5,757 nucleotides of DNA from an uncultured Oscillospiraceae bacterium (GTDB lineage Bacteria; Bacillota; Clostridia; Oscillospirales; Oscillospiraceae): contig CAAERF010000336.1 of assembly GCA_900758315.1 (NCBI GenBank), forward strand, positions 1-5,757, read 5' to 3'. The notes under the pieces were generated by a model. The model did no database searches, was not told where the DNA came from, and saw only the letters and a list, made by a program, of their open reading frames with translations. Numbering within the stretch: the stretch's first letter is position 1; every line of letters starts with the position of its first letter. Shown here in pieces: positions 1 through 5,576 of the stretch. The translations under genes and the position numbers were made by a program.

Positions 1-1
1 A

Positions 2-364
2 GTAGGAGGCAAAGGCTCGACCAATCTTGTTGAACATCGGGCCGGCCAGCTGCCCGTCCAGTTCATCTCGGATAAACTCCCGCAGGTCCACGCTGGCAGG
101 ATCAGCCTTGACCTTTTCTACTACCTCTCCGTACTCCGCAAGGAAATCTTCGCCCATCAGGTCATGCTCCATGCACCAACGCAGGTAAATGGTCAAGTGG
201 TTATAGGCGTTGAGCTCATCCACCGGCAGGTTCTTTTCCTGAATAGTTTCCAGGTGCCAATCGGCATCGTCCATTTCCATAACACCGTCGTCCTCAACGC
301 TGCCGATCGTGCCCATGGTAATGGCGTTGGGACGGGTATTGTATGTAACAAAGCTAATGCCGTC
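2..364 (-). other. Start of a C-terminal module resembling DUF7832, cut by the window edge
   Basis: Residues 1422-1542 include SFVTYNTRPNAITM, DADWHLETIQEKNLP, the helix NHLTIYLRWCMEHDLM, VDLREFIRDELDGQL and MFNKIGRAFASY at the edge. The pattern of a small DADWH start, a helix with YLRWCMEH, and a REFIRDEL helix resembles DUF7832-like proteins seen near SUFU genes. The name is given with moderate confidence. The module appears incomplete, so the protein should continue to the left of this window. Confidence 0.55.
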
Positions 365-3300
365 CATTTTGTCCAGCAAGGCGTCTGCGTCATGGGCCAT
401 CTTATATTCCAATTCGTCCCGGTAGAGGGGAATCACCTGATAGAAGTTGACCTCCTCGCCGCCTGGCAGTACGCAGACCTCACTGCCGTCCTCCGTATCC
501 TGGGGGCCGGTCAGAATGGCAGCGCAGAGCTTTGTGCCTTTTGCAAAGTCTTCCTCATTGTCCATAGTATGGCCAAAGCCAAGCCAGGTATCGCTGACAA
601 TGGGCAGACGGGCCAGAACCTTCAGCAGGCGGATGGGCCAGTACCACCGCTCGTTCTTCAGATCCTCATACTTCAGCTTCCAGTCCTTCGGCAGAGCGAT
701 GGCCAGCTCCGCCCGCTCCAGTTTGTATTCCGCCAGTTCCTCCGGTACATTCATCCGGTGAGCACCCATGCCCATGGTGACCAGGGTATAGTAGTCGTGC
801 TCCTTGGAGGGCGGCACCACGCAGATGTCCACATGGATGTCCGGGGATGACAACTCATGGAACACATTCTCGAACTTGCCGAAATACTGCTGGATGTGCC
901 CCTCGATGGCCTCCATGTCCTCCTCGGTATAGACCTCTGGAACGCCTGATTCCTCATCCTGGGGTTCTTCGCCGTCTGAGTCATCCTCGCCGTCATCGTC
1001 TGGGTCGCCGTCCGATGACTCCCAGGAGATCTTTAGGGTCATCTGCTCCTCCGGCAGGCCGACGCCAGAGCTGCGGGTAATGGCGTGCTTATCATCTGCC
1101 GAGAAGCCGATGGTCTCTCCGTCGTGGAGTTCCACATCATTCTCCAGCACATAGGACGCCAGGCTGGCCAAAAAGTCCCGCAGGTCGTTGGGGTCTGCGC
1201 CGGTGCCCAGCACCTCCATCTCATCCCTGCCGAACGCATCCATGCCGTATGTGTAGCCGTTCAAGCCGTTCTTATTTCGCCAGAGGCCGAACCAGATCCA
1301 GTTAAAGGTGGGAAGCTCATCTTCCTTCATCATGTCGGCAAAGCCCTCATAGAAGCGGGGCTCAAACACCACGCCGCTGGTATAGATGCCAGTGGCATAT
1401 TTCTGGCGGCAGCAGGCGGCCACCAGTTTGGTATAGAGTTTGCCCTTTTCCAACAGATCTTCTTCCTTGCCCAGTACCGCCACCAGGATATGGGCGCGGT
1501 GCTCCTTGGCCACCTTGACCGCATCTTCCCACATATAGTTGTTTTCCGCGTTGGTTTCGGCCTCGCCGCCAGGGATGGGGTAGGAGGCCAAGCTGACGGC
1601 GGCGAGCATGTCGCCCACCTCGAACACCAGGGCGTCGTCGCTCTTGTCCTCGCTCGCGTCGTATTCCTCCACAACGATGTCCCATTTTTCTTTCATGTCC
1701 CGGATGAACTGCTGTTTGTCCCATTCTCCCTTGGACAGGAGGACAAAGCCAGAAAAAACGCCCGTGTGGTCTGCCTCATTTTCGTCCTCATCCGCCGCCC
1801 CGGCGCGCTTGGCAATCTCTTCCTGGCACTCCCGGATCACTCCCTGGGCATCTTCATTCTCCGGGTCCAGTTCCGCCCACCGCTGGGCATAGGGGACGGC
1901 TTTCTCCTCCTGTTCATAGAGATACTGATAGGCATACGCCATCCGCATATTCCACTCCGCCTTGTCCTGGCCCTCCTCCCGGACGGACTCCAGCACCTCG
2001 ATGGCACGCCGCAGGGCCTTTTCTCCTTTGTAATAGGGGGTCCCCTCCTGATGGTCGCCCAGGATGGCGTAGTTCTCCAGTGCCCGTCCCAGGGCGTAGG
2101 AGGTGCGGTAGTTTCGCCAGTCCTCCGGGATGGCGTTCAATGCCTGAATGCAGCGGGTGTACTCGTCCTCGTCGTTCCACTGCTCCAGCTGTTGGAAGAA
2201 TTCTTCCTCGTTCTGCGGGGTGTAGAGGATGTAATCCATACCCGTCAGCGTCTCCTCCAACTCGTTGGCCTGCTCCTCGTCGTCCGACTCCTCCTCGGGC
2301 AGATTTTTCAGAGCCACCGTGCCGGCCTCCCGGCGGAAGGTGTGGAAGTTGGCCCAGGGGATGCCGCTGTCCTCGAAGAACTCCTTGGCAATTCTGAGCG
2401 CCGCCCGGATGTCCCAGGCGATGAAGTCCACATAGCCATAGAAGAGGCCGGTGGCCCCGCCGGTGAGGGTGAGCACCTCCGGGCCGTCCCCGGCGGTGAG
2501 GGCCTCCTCCAGCTGGTCCCGAAAGTCGAAAATCTTCTGGGTCCCTTCCTCCTCCCGCAGGGTGTCCAGGGGATAGCAGAAGAAGCCTGCCACCGCGCCG
2601 TCCGCCTGCAACTCGTCCGTGAAGTCGTTGTCCGCGTTCAGATAGCCGTTGATCAGCTGGGCACAGCAGGTGGAGCCCGCCATGGTATCCAGCCGCCAGT
2701 CGGCGTCCGGGTCCTCGTTGGGTTCCAGCTTATAACCGAGATAACTCGCCAGATAGCTCTCCGGGCTAGTGGACAGGTCCAGACCCTTTTCCCGCAACTT
2801 GTCTGGTAGCTGGGACATGGGGATGGACGGCTCTGCCTTGGGTTCCTCCAGCACATCAAAACTGTCTATGTACCGCATATGCGGGATCTCGCCCAGCACC
2901 TGGTCGGTGAGGGTGGTGAGCATCCACCAGGCCCGGCCCTCCCCCTCCCGGAGCATGGGCAGCAGCTTTTCACAGTAGGCGGAGATGGCAAAGCTGTTTT
3001 CGCCCTGCTCCTCCAGCCAGATCCGCACATCCTCCCCGGAGATGTCCCATCCATCGTCGGTCCGCAGACCGATGTTCTGGAAGGGCTGACGGCCCACCAG
3101 GATGTTCCAGTGCTCCAGCACCTCCTTTGGAGCGTGTTTCTGGAAGTAAACCAGCTCGAACAGCTTGACCTTGTCGCCCTCCGGGGTGAGGATCAGTTCA
3201 TATTTTTCGCCATTGAAGCCCATCTCGAAGGAAATTTCGTCAAATGCCTGGTTTAAAATCTCCTCACACTGATGGATCAGTTCCTTGCCTCGCTCGTTGT

Positions 3301-4627
3301 TCTCATCCGCGTCCATGATCTGGCGCAGCTGGCCCTCCTGCTCGGCAAAATCCTCCCACGCAGATTCCGTCCGCTCCCGGAAGCACTCATGAAACTGCGG
3401 CAGGGCAATGCCTTTCTTGCACGAATCAATCAATTCTTTGGTATCCTCGTCATCGGGGCGGGCTTCCAGCGCCTTTTCAAAGTATCGCACGGCGCGGCCC
3501 TCCTGATCCAGATGGTAATAGGAATAGCCCATGCGGAAGTTCCAGAAATGGTCACCCGCAAAGTATTCCTCGTGGAGCTCCAGCAGAGCGATGGCCTTTT
3601 TGAGTACATCCCGATTGGAGCGGATTGCCCCCCAGTTGTTATAGGCTCGGGCCAGTTCGCTGTCCATTTCAGGGGTGCGCTCCTCGGCGGGAATGGCCTC
3701 CAGCGCATCAATGATTTTTTGGTACTTGTCCTCCTCATGCCATTTTTGGCACTGCTCCAAAATGTCCATATCCGGTTCCTCCTCGTCCTGTTCCAGCTTC
3801 CAGTCTTTGATCTGCTGGAACACGCCATTCTCATCCCGCTCGAAGGCGCAGGGGGCGGGTGTATGCAGCAGCGGAATGATGTCGGGATCGTCGTTGCAGA
3901 TGGAGTTGAGATTGTAAAGCCCGGCGTTGTTGGGGTCGTCCATATACTCGTCGCTCTCGACAGCGGCGGTAAAGCGCCAGCCGCTGTCCCAGTCGCCGTC
4001 CGGTTCCTCCCGGTAGCAGTATCCCACCTTGCAGCCCTCCACCGTGATGCGGTTGGTGGCGATGCAGCCTTCGGCCCCTTCCCAGTCGGGGAGCAGATCC
4101 TTCATGTTTTCCGCCTTCACATGGTAGTCCCGATTGCGGCCGGCAGACTTGTACAGCTCCTTTCGCAGTGCCTCCACATCCCGGGCCATCTCCTCGATCT
4201 CCTCGTCGCCCATCATTTCATGGAGGTCATAGGGCAGGGGATCTTGGGCGAAATCCGCCAGGGCCTTGTCCATGGCATCGTGTTCCTCCGCCGTGGCGGT
4301 GACGCGGATGCGGCGGGAGGGCGTGCTATACTCGTCCAAATCATGGAGATTCACACTGCCGCTGACGCTGCACTCCAGCAGAATGGCGGCCAGATCGGTG
4401 ATCACATCAATGGCGAAGTGGAAGTCCATCTCCACGCCATTGGAGTGAGTGAATTCCAGATATTCCACGGTCTGGTGAAAGTCCCAGTTTTGTTTATCCA
4501 GTCCAATCTTGGCAAAGATCTCGCTGAGGGAAATTTCCTCTTTCTTCTGGTCTTCCAAAAACGCCACAAGATTCAAACTGTCATCGGAACCTCCAATAAA
4601 GTTGCCCCAGTATTTTTTGATATACAT
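2..4627 (-). CDS. Giant composite (polyimmunity-type) protein with DUF2185, TPR-like repeats, DUF4261 and SUFU domains; C-terminus beyond window
   Basis: The frame opens with ATG at 4627, begins MYIKKYWGN, and stays open for 1542 codons to the window edge, so the stop is not seen. AAAAGGAG lies 9 nt upstream. Modules in order: unnamed N-terminal module (about 1-157); DUF2185 (about 178-270); TPR-like block (290-405); unnamed central region (about 414-775); second TPR-like block (814-941); DUF4261 (about 955-1205); acidic linker (about 1203-1235); SUFU (about 1237-1421); start of a DUF7832-like module (1422 on). No signal peptide or membrane segment is seen, so it is probably cytoplasmic. DUF2185, SUFU and relatives are known immunity domains of polymorphic toxin systems, and chains of them are called polyimmunity proteins. 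Binding several toxins is therefore the inferred role. The chain is strongly acidic, as many nuclease-neutralising immunity proteins are. The architecture call is firm; the toxin targets are unknown. Confidence 0.93.
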   Translation of the reverse strand, partial: MYIKKYWGNFIGGSDDSLNLVAFLEDQKKEEISLSEIFAKIGLDKQNWDFHQTVEYLEFTHSNGVEMDFHFAIDVITDLAAILLECSVSGSVNLHDLDEYSTPSRRIRVTATAEEHDAMDKALADFAQDPLPYDLHEMMGDEEIEEMARDVEALRKELYKSAGRNRDYHVKAENMKDLLPDWEGAEGCIATNRITVEGCKVGYCYREEPDGDWDSGWRFTAAVESDEYMDDPNNAGLYNLNSICNDDPDIIPLLHTPAPCAFERDENGVFQQIKDWKLEQDEEEPDMDILEQCQKWHEEDKYQKIIDALEAIPAEERTPEMDSELARAYNNWGAIRSNRDVLKKAIALLELHEEYFAGDHFWNFRMGYSYYHLDQEGRAVRYFEKALEARPDDEDTKELIDSCKKGIALPQFHECFRERTESAWEDFAEQEGQLRQIMDADENNERGKELIHQCEEILNQAFDEISFEMGFNGEKYELILTPEGDKVKLFELVYFQKHAPKEVLEHWNILVGRQPFQNIGLRTDDGWDISGEDVRIWLEEQGENSFAISAYCEKLLPMLREGEGRAWWMLTTLTDQVLGEIPHMRYIDSFDVLEEPKAEPSIPMSQLPDKLREKGLDLSTSPESYLASYLGYKLEPNEDPDADWRLDTMAGSTCCAQLINGYLNADNDFTDELQADGAVAGFFCYPLDTLREEEGTQKIFDFRDQLEEALTAGDGPEVLTLTGGATGLFYGYVDFIAWDIRAALRIAKEFFEDSGIPWANFHTFRREAGTVALKNLPEEESDDEEQANELEETLTGMDYILYTPQNEEEFFQQLEQWNDEDEYTRCIQALNAIPEDWRNYRTSYALGRALENYAILGDHQEGTPYYKGEKALRRAIEVLESVREEGQDKAEWNMRMAYAYQYLYEQEEKAVPYAQRWAELDPENEDAQGVIRECQEEIAKRAGAADEDENEADHTGVFSGFVLLSKGEWDKQQFIRDMKEKWDIVVEEYDASEDKSDDALVFEVGDMLAAVSLASYPIPGGEAETNAENNYMWEDAVKVAKEHRAHILVAVLGKEEDLLEKGKLYTKLVAACCRQKYATGIYTSGVVFEPRFYEGFADMMKEDELPTFNWIWFGLWRNKNGLNGYTYGMDAFGRDEMEVLGTGADPNDLRDFLASLASYVLENDVELHDGETIGFSADDKHAITRSSGVGLPEEQMTLKISWESSDGDPDDDGEDDSDGEEPQDEESGVPEVYTEEDMEAIEGHIQQYFGKFENVFHELSSPDIHVDICVVPPSKEHDYYTLVTMGMGAHRMNVPEELAEYKLERAELAIALPKDWKLKYEDLKNERWYWPIRLLKVLARLPIVSDTWLGFGHTMDNEEDFAKGTKLCAAILTGPQDTEDGSEVCVLPGGEEVNFYQVIPLYRDELEYKMAHDADALLDKMDGISFVTYNTRPNAITMGTIGSVEDDGVMEMDDADWHLETIQEKNLPVDELNAYNHLTIYLRWCMEHDLMGEDFLAEYGEVVEKVKADPASVDLREFIRDELDGQLAGPMFNKIGRAFASY
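365..919 (-). other. SUFU (Suppressor of fused-like) immunity module
   Basis: Residues about 1237-1421 begin DMEAIEGHI and contain HVDICVVPP, then YYTLVTMGMGAHRMNVP (about 1278-1294), ERAELAIALPKDWK, WPIRLLKVLARLP (about 1329-1342) and WLGFGHT (about 1347-1353). These are the usual landmarks of bacterial SUFU-superfamily proteins in correct order and at full length. Bacterial SUFU proteins are among the most frequent immunity proteins for polymorphic toxins and recognise diverse toxin domains, so the partner cannot be deduced. Confidence 0.88.
923..1021 (-). other. Acidic interdomain linker
   Basis: Residues about 1203-1235 are dominated by Asp, Glu, Ser and Gly (for example DGDPDDDGEDDSDGEE) and separate the DUF4261 and SUFU modules. 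Low complexity and absence of hydrophobic residues indicate a flexible, disordered tether. Three of the rare TCA serine codons of this gene cluster here. Confidence 0.75.
1013..1765 (-). other. DUF4261 module
   Basis: Residues about 955-1205 open with FSGFVLLSKGEWD and contain the family's typical centre: SLASYPIPGGEAE, NYMWEDAV (about 1030-1037) and HRAHILVAVLG (about 1045-1055). Later come SGVVFEPRFY and FNWIWFGLW, and the module closes with GLPEEQMTLKISWE. DUF4261 is a Firmicute-rich family found alone and fused to SUFU or TPR regions. Its biochemical role is unknown to me. The assignment is from recalled sequence character. Confidence 0.75.
1805..2188 (-). repeat. TPR-like helical block, copy 2
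   Basis: Residues 814-941 repeat the landmarks of the first block in the same order: LEQWNDEDEY, IQALNAIP, ALGRALENYAI, AIEVLE, WNMRMAYAYQYL, AVPYAQRWAELDPENED and a closing helix ending in EEIAKR. Compared with copy 1 it lacks three residues after LEQ and carries an inserted loop (GDHQEGTPYYKGE) in the middle. The divergence is clear at protein level, so the duplication is old or the two blocks were acquired separately from related genes. Confidence 0.8.
2303..3388 (-). other. Central region of the giant protein, no named domain recognised
   Basis: Residues about 414-775 lie between the two TPR-like blocks. Sub-segments that look structured are a helix ERTESAWEDFAEQEGQLR; a beta-rich part GFNGEKYELILTPEG (470-484) followed by WNILVGRQ (507-514); and, after a linker near residue 600, a second globular part with GGATGLFYGYVDFIAWD (about 722-739) and a C-terminal helix/strand FFEDSGIPWANFHTF. 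It is probably two domains. I recall similar segments beside SUFU-type proteins in Clostridia but cannot name a family. No catalytic motif is visible. Confidence 0.6.
3413..3760 (-). repeat. TPR-like helical block, copy 1
   Basis: Residues 290-405 are predicted paired helices of the tetratricopeptide type. Landmarks are LEQCQKWHEEDKY, IIDALEAIP, ELARAYNNWGA, WNFRMGYSYYHL and AVRYFEKALEARPDDED. The last is close to the TPR consensus, with A and Y at packing positions and a P near the turn. The block shares its order of landmarks with a second block at 1805-2188, so the two are intragenic duplicates. TPRs normally form protein-binding superhelices; here they probably act as scaffold or spacer between immunity modules. 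Confidence 0.8.
3818..4096 (-). other. DUF2185 (Imm33-like) module
   Basis: Residues about 178-270 carry the family's recognisable order: CIATNRITVEG, then VGYCYREEPDGDWDSGWRF, a DEYMDDPNNAGLYNLN segment, and DPDIIPLL before CAFERD. DUF2185 proteins occur alone or fused in immunity loci and are listed as Imm33 in the Aravind/Iyer immunity classification. The assignment comes from recalled motifs, not a profile search. The module is complete, with no lesion in it. Confidence 0.8.
4157..4627 (-). other. N-terminal module of the giant protein, family not recognised
   Basis: Residues 1-157 form a mixed alpha/beta-looking block. The most distinctive stretch, around residues 70-97, reads HFAIDVITDLAAILLEC and then SGSVNLHDLDEY, a hydrophobic helix followed by a polar loop. 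It ends in an acidic helical segment (MMGDEEIEEMARDVEALRK). I do not recognise a named family. Its position in front of a DUF2185 immunity module suggests another immunity unit or a scaffold for the following one. That is inference only. Confidence 0.55.
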
Positions 4628-4636
4628 TTGTCACGA

Positions 4637-4644
4637 CTCCTTTT
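4637..4644 (-). promoter_or_regulatory. Ribosome binding site of the giant gene
   Basis: AAAAGGAG on the minus strand, with 9 nt between GGAG and the ATG at 4627. It overlaps the TAA that ends the ancestral frame of the upstream DUF6547-like gene, an arrangement typical of translational coupling. It fixes the start choice for the giant gene. Confidence 0.85.
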
Positions 4645-4986
4645 ATTCCGGCCACTCAACACCGTCACAACAGCTGATGAAGTCATAGTGCAGGCTCTCA
4701 AAATAATTGTTGGGATAGGATTCACCGTCCTGATGAAGCTCCAGCCCCTCCAGATCCATTATCTCATTGATATACGCAAGGGTATCGTGAATACCCGCAA
4801 TATGTTTGTCCTGAGCAGCTCCGCCAGCACTTCTTTCTACTCCGGCGTCAGTGCTGCGAGAAGTTCGTTTTTGGCCTTATTGTCACCCGTCTGGGGGAAA
4901 CCATCGCCCCTCATCCACCGGGCGGTCATACTGTCTCTCCACTCCACAAGGCTGTCGATAAACGCTTTATAAAGTTCCTTGCTCAT
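4643..4986 (-). pseudogene. DUF6547-like gene broken by a stop and a frameshift
   Basis: The start is ATG at 4986 (MSKELYKAFIDSLVEW), with GGAG 8 nt upstream. The frame runs 49 codons to LLAALTPE and meets TAG at 4837-4839. Reading through gives KEVLAELL, after which the sensible protein continues in another frame from about 4813 (QDKHIAGIHDTLAYINEIMD and onward to DFISCCDGVEWPE) and ends in TAA at 4643-4645. Restoring CAG for TAG and one missing base (CTG CTC CAG) gives an intact protein of about 114 residues, the usual size of the DUF6547 family as I recall it. That family is small, acidic, and common beside immunity genes; its function is unknown. Unrepaired, only a 49-residue N-terminal fragment is made. 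Sequencing error is the main alternative. Confidence 0.8.
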
Positions 4987-4994
4987 ATTCTTTT

Positions 4995-4998
4995 CTCC
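4995..4998 (-). promoter_or_regulatory. Ribosome binding site of the DUF6547-like gene
   Basis: GGAG on the minus strand, 8 nt before the ATG at 4986. It decides against a longer in-frame start at 5046, which would lie inside the preceding reading frame and add 20 residues unlike the family. Confidence 0.75.
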
Positions 4999-5023
4999 AT
5001 TCACTTGATTTTGCGCGAAAGGT

Positions 5024-5218
5024 TTACTTACAGTTGCTTTCCACAACCATAACGCCGGTGTGGGTCAACGCGGTTTCAATCCACCCCAGAATGGAGAGGA
5101 GGAAGGCTGATTCCTCTGCTGTCATACCCGTCAAGCTGCCCCGGACAAGGTGCATCCAGCGTTCCCAGTCCTCTTTCCCAATCCAGTTGTCAAAACAGAA
5201 ATCAAATTCATTATGCAA
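5024..5218 (-). CDS. Hypothetical small protein or gene remnant, start uncertain
   Basis: A 64-codon frame reads from a TTG (5218) through NEFDFCFDNWIGKEDWERWM, then LTGMTAEESAFLLSILGWIE, and ends VVESNCK. It looks like real protein: amphipathic, rich in Trp and acidic residues, in the style of small immunity proteins. The TTG has GGAG only 1 nt away, too close to serve it. The same GGAG is ideally spaced (8 nt) from an ATG at 5211, but that ATG is in another frame and yields only 26 codons. One missing base just after that ATG would restore a start of the form M-x-F-D-F-C. The frame is also the same as that of the preceding 41-codon gene, separated by one TAA. It may therefore be a damaged gene, a remnant of a longer one, or a TTG-started gene relying on reinitiation. 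No family recognised. Confidence 0.5.
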   Translation of the reverse strand: MHNEFDFCFDNWIGKEDWERWMHLVRGSLTGMTAEESAFLLSILGWIETALTHTGVMVVESNCK

Positions 5219-5236
5219 TCTCCATTGATGGGGGGC

Positions 5237-5362
5237 TTAGACGGGAAAAATCTGCCCCAGCGTGGGGATCAGCAGCCGCTCGTTTTCTGTATCCACTTCA
5301 TAGAGGATGAGCGGCGGTTCTCCCTCCGGCGCGTCCTCCCAAAAGAGCTTGATGTACTCCAT
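5237..5362 (-). CDS. Short protein resembling the N-terminus of DUF6881 proteins, probably truncated
   Basis: Forty-one codons start at ATG 5362, one base after the TGA of the upstream gene, suggesting coupled translation; only a weak GAGG/GAAG purine run precedes it. The start MEYIKLFWED and the later YEVDTENERL resemble the first 30 residues of DUF6881-type proteins, which are normally longer (about 70-95 residues as I recall). After NERL the sequence becomes LIPTLGQIFPV and stops at TAA 5237-5239. The second half of the family is missing, so it is likely a 3'-truncated member. Function unknown. Confidence 0.6.
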   Translation of the reverse strand: MEYIKLFWEDAPEGEPPLILYEVDTENERLLIPTLGQIFPV

Positions 5363-5363
5363 C

Positions 5364-5576
5364 TCAATACTTCTTCCTCACAACGCGGCGGGCTGCTTCG
5401 AGGATGGCTGGATAGTCGGCTTGGAATGGTTCCGCCAGTTCCTTGTCCAGCTGCGCCTGAATGTGCCAGAATACCTGCCGTTCCGCCATGTCTTGGAAGA
5501 TGCCCTCAGCATCCTCCAGCCGGCGGAGCAGGTCGCACAGCATCAGCAGTTTGTCGCGAGACAATGTAAAGTTCAC
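5364..5576 (-). CDS. Hypothetical 70-residue helical protein (GTG start)
   Basis: The start is GTG at 5576, chosen because AAGGA lies 6 nt upstream and the GTG shares two bases with the TGA of the Imm51-like gene. The protein (MNFTLSRDKLLMLCDLLRR to ARRVVRKKY) is almost entirely predicted alpha-helix, with an acidic middle and a basic tail. It has no membrane segment, signal peptide or catalytic motif. I do not recognise a family. Overlap with an immunity gene and single-base spacing to the next small gene put it in the same operon, suggesting an immunity or accessory role by context only. Confidence 0.8.
   Translation of the reverse strand: MNFTLSRDKLLMLCDLLRRLEDAEGIFQDMAERQVFWHIQAQLDKELAEPFQADYPAILEAARRVVRKKY

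Noticed and set aside
164..850. 228-codon plus-strand frame, and a similar one at 2879-3256
   Set aside because: Both are in-register antisense shadows, ended by the complement of a sense TCA (848-850) and a sense TTA (3254-3256). Their translations match nothing I recognise, whereas the sense strand encodes the SUFU and central modules there.
1085..2809. 574-codon open frame on the plus strand
   Set aside because: It is in exact antisense register with the giant gene and rich in Leu/Val/Phe because the sense codons are GAG, GAC and GAA. It ends where the sense gene uses CTA (Leu). No ribosome site and no recognisable family.
3430..3834. 134-codon minus-strand frame, with others at 1330-1724, 1914-2180, 2653-2859 and 2866-3054
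   Set aside because: They are out-of-register frames within the giant gene, Arg/Trp/Pro-rich as expected from shifted GC-rich codons, and overlap recognisable domains in the true frame.
4799..4839. Programmed stop readthrough or ribosomal frameshift in the DUF6547-like gene
   Set aside because: There is no slippery heptamer at the shift site and two separate recoding events would be needed. Mutation or sequence error is simpler.
3272..4972. 566-codon open frame on the plus strand
   Set aside because: Same antisense register; it stays open only because TTA, CTA and TCA codons are rare in the sense gene. It also runs across the giant gene's start and the broken DUF6547-like gene, which a real gene would not be expected to do.
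4628..5023. Promoter, terminator, CRISPR or mobile-element signals between the small genes
   Set aside because: The gaps are only a few to about 40 nt once the genes are placed. I see no terminator hairpin with a T-run, no clear -35/-10 pair, no inverted-repeat ends and no regularly spaced repeats.
4837..5046. Longer start at 5046 for the DUF6547-like gene
   Set aside because: It would begin inside the preceding frame with no ribosome site; the ATG at 4986 has GGAG at 8 nt and gives the family-like start MSKELYKAF.
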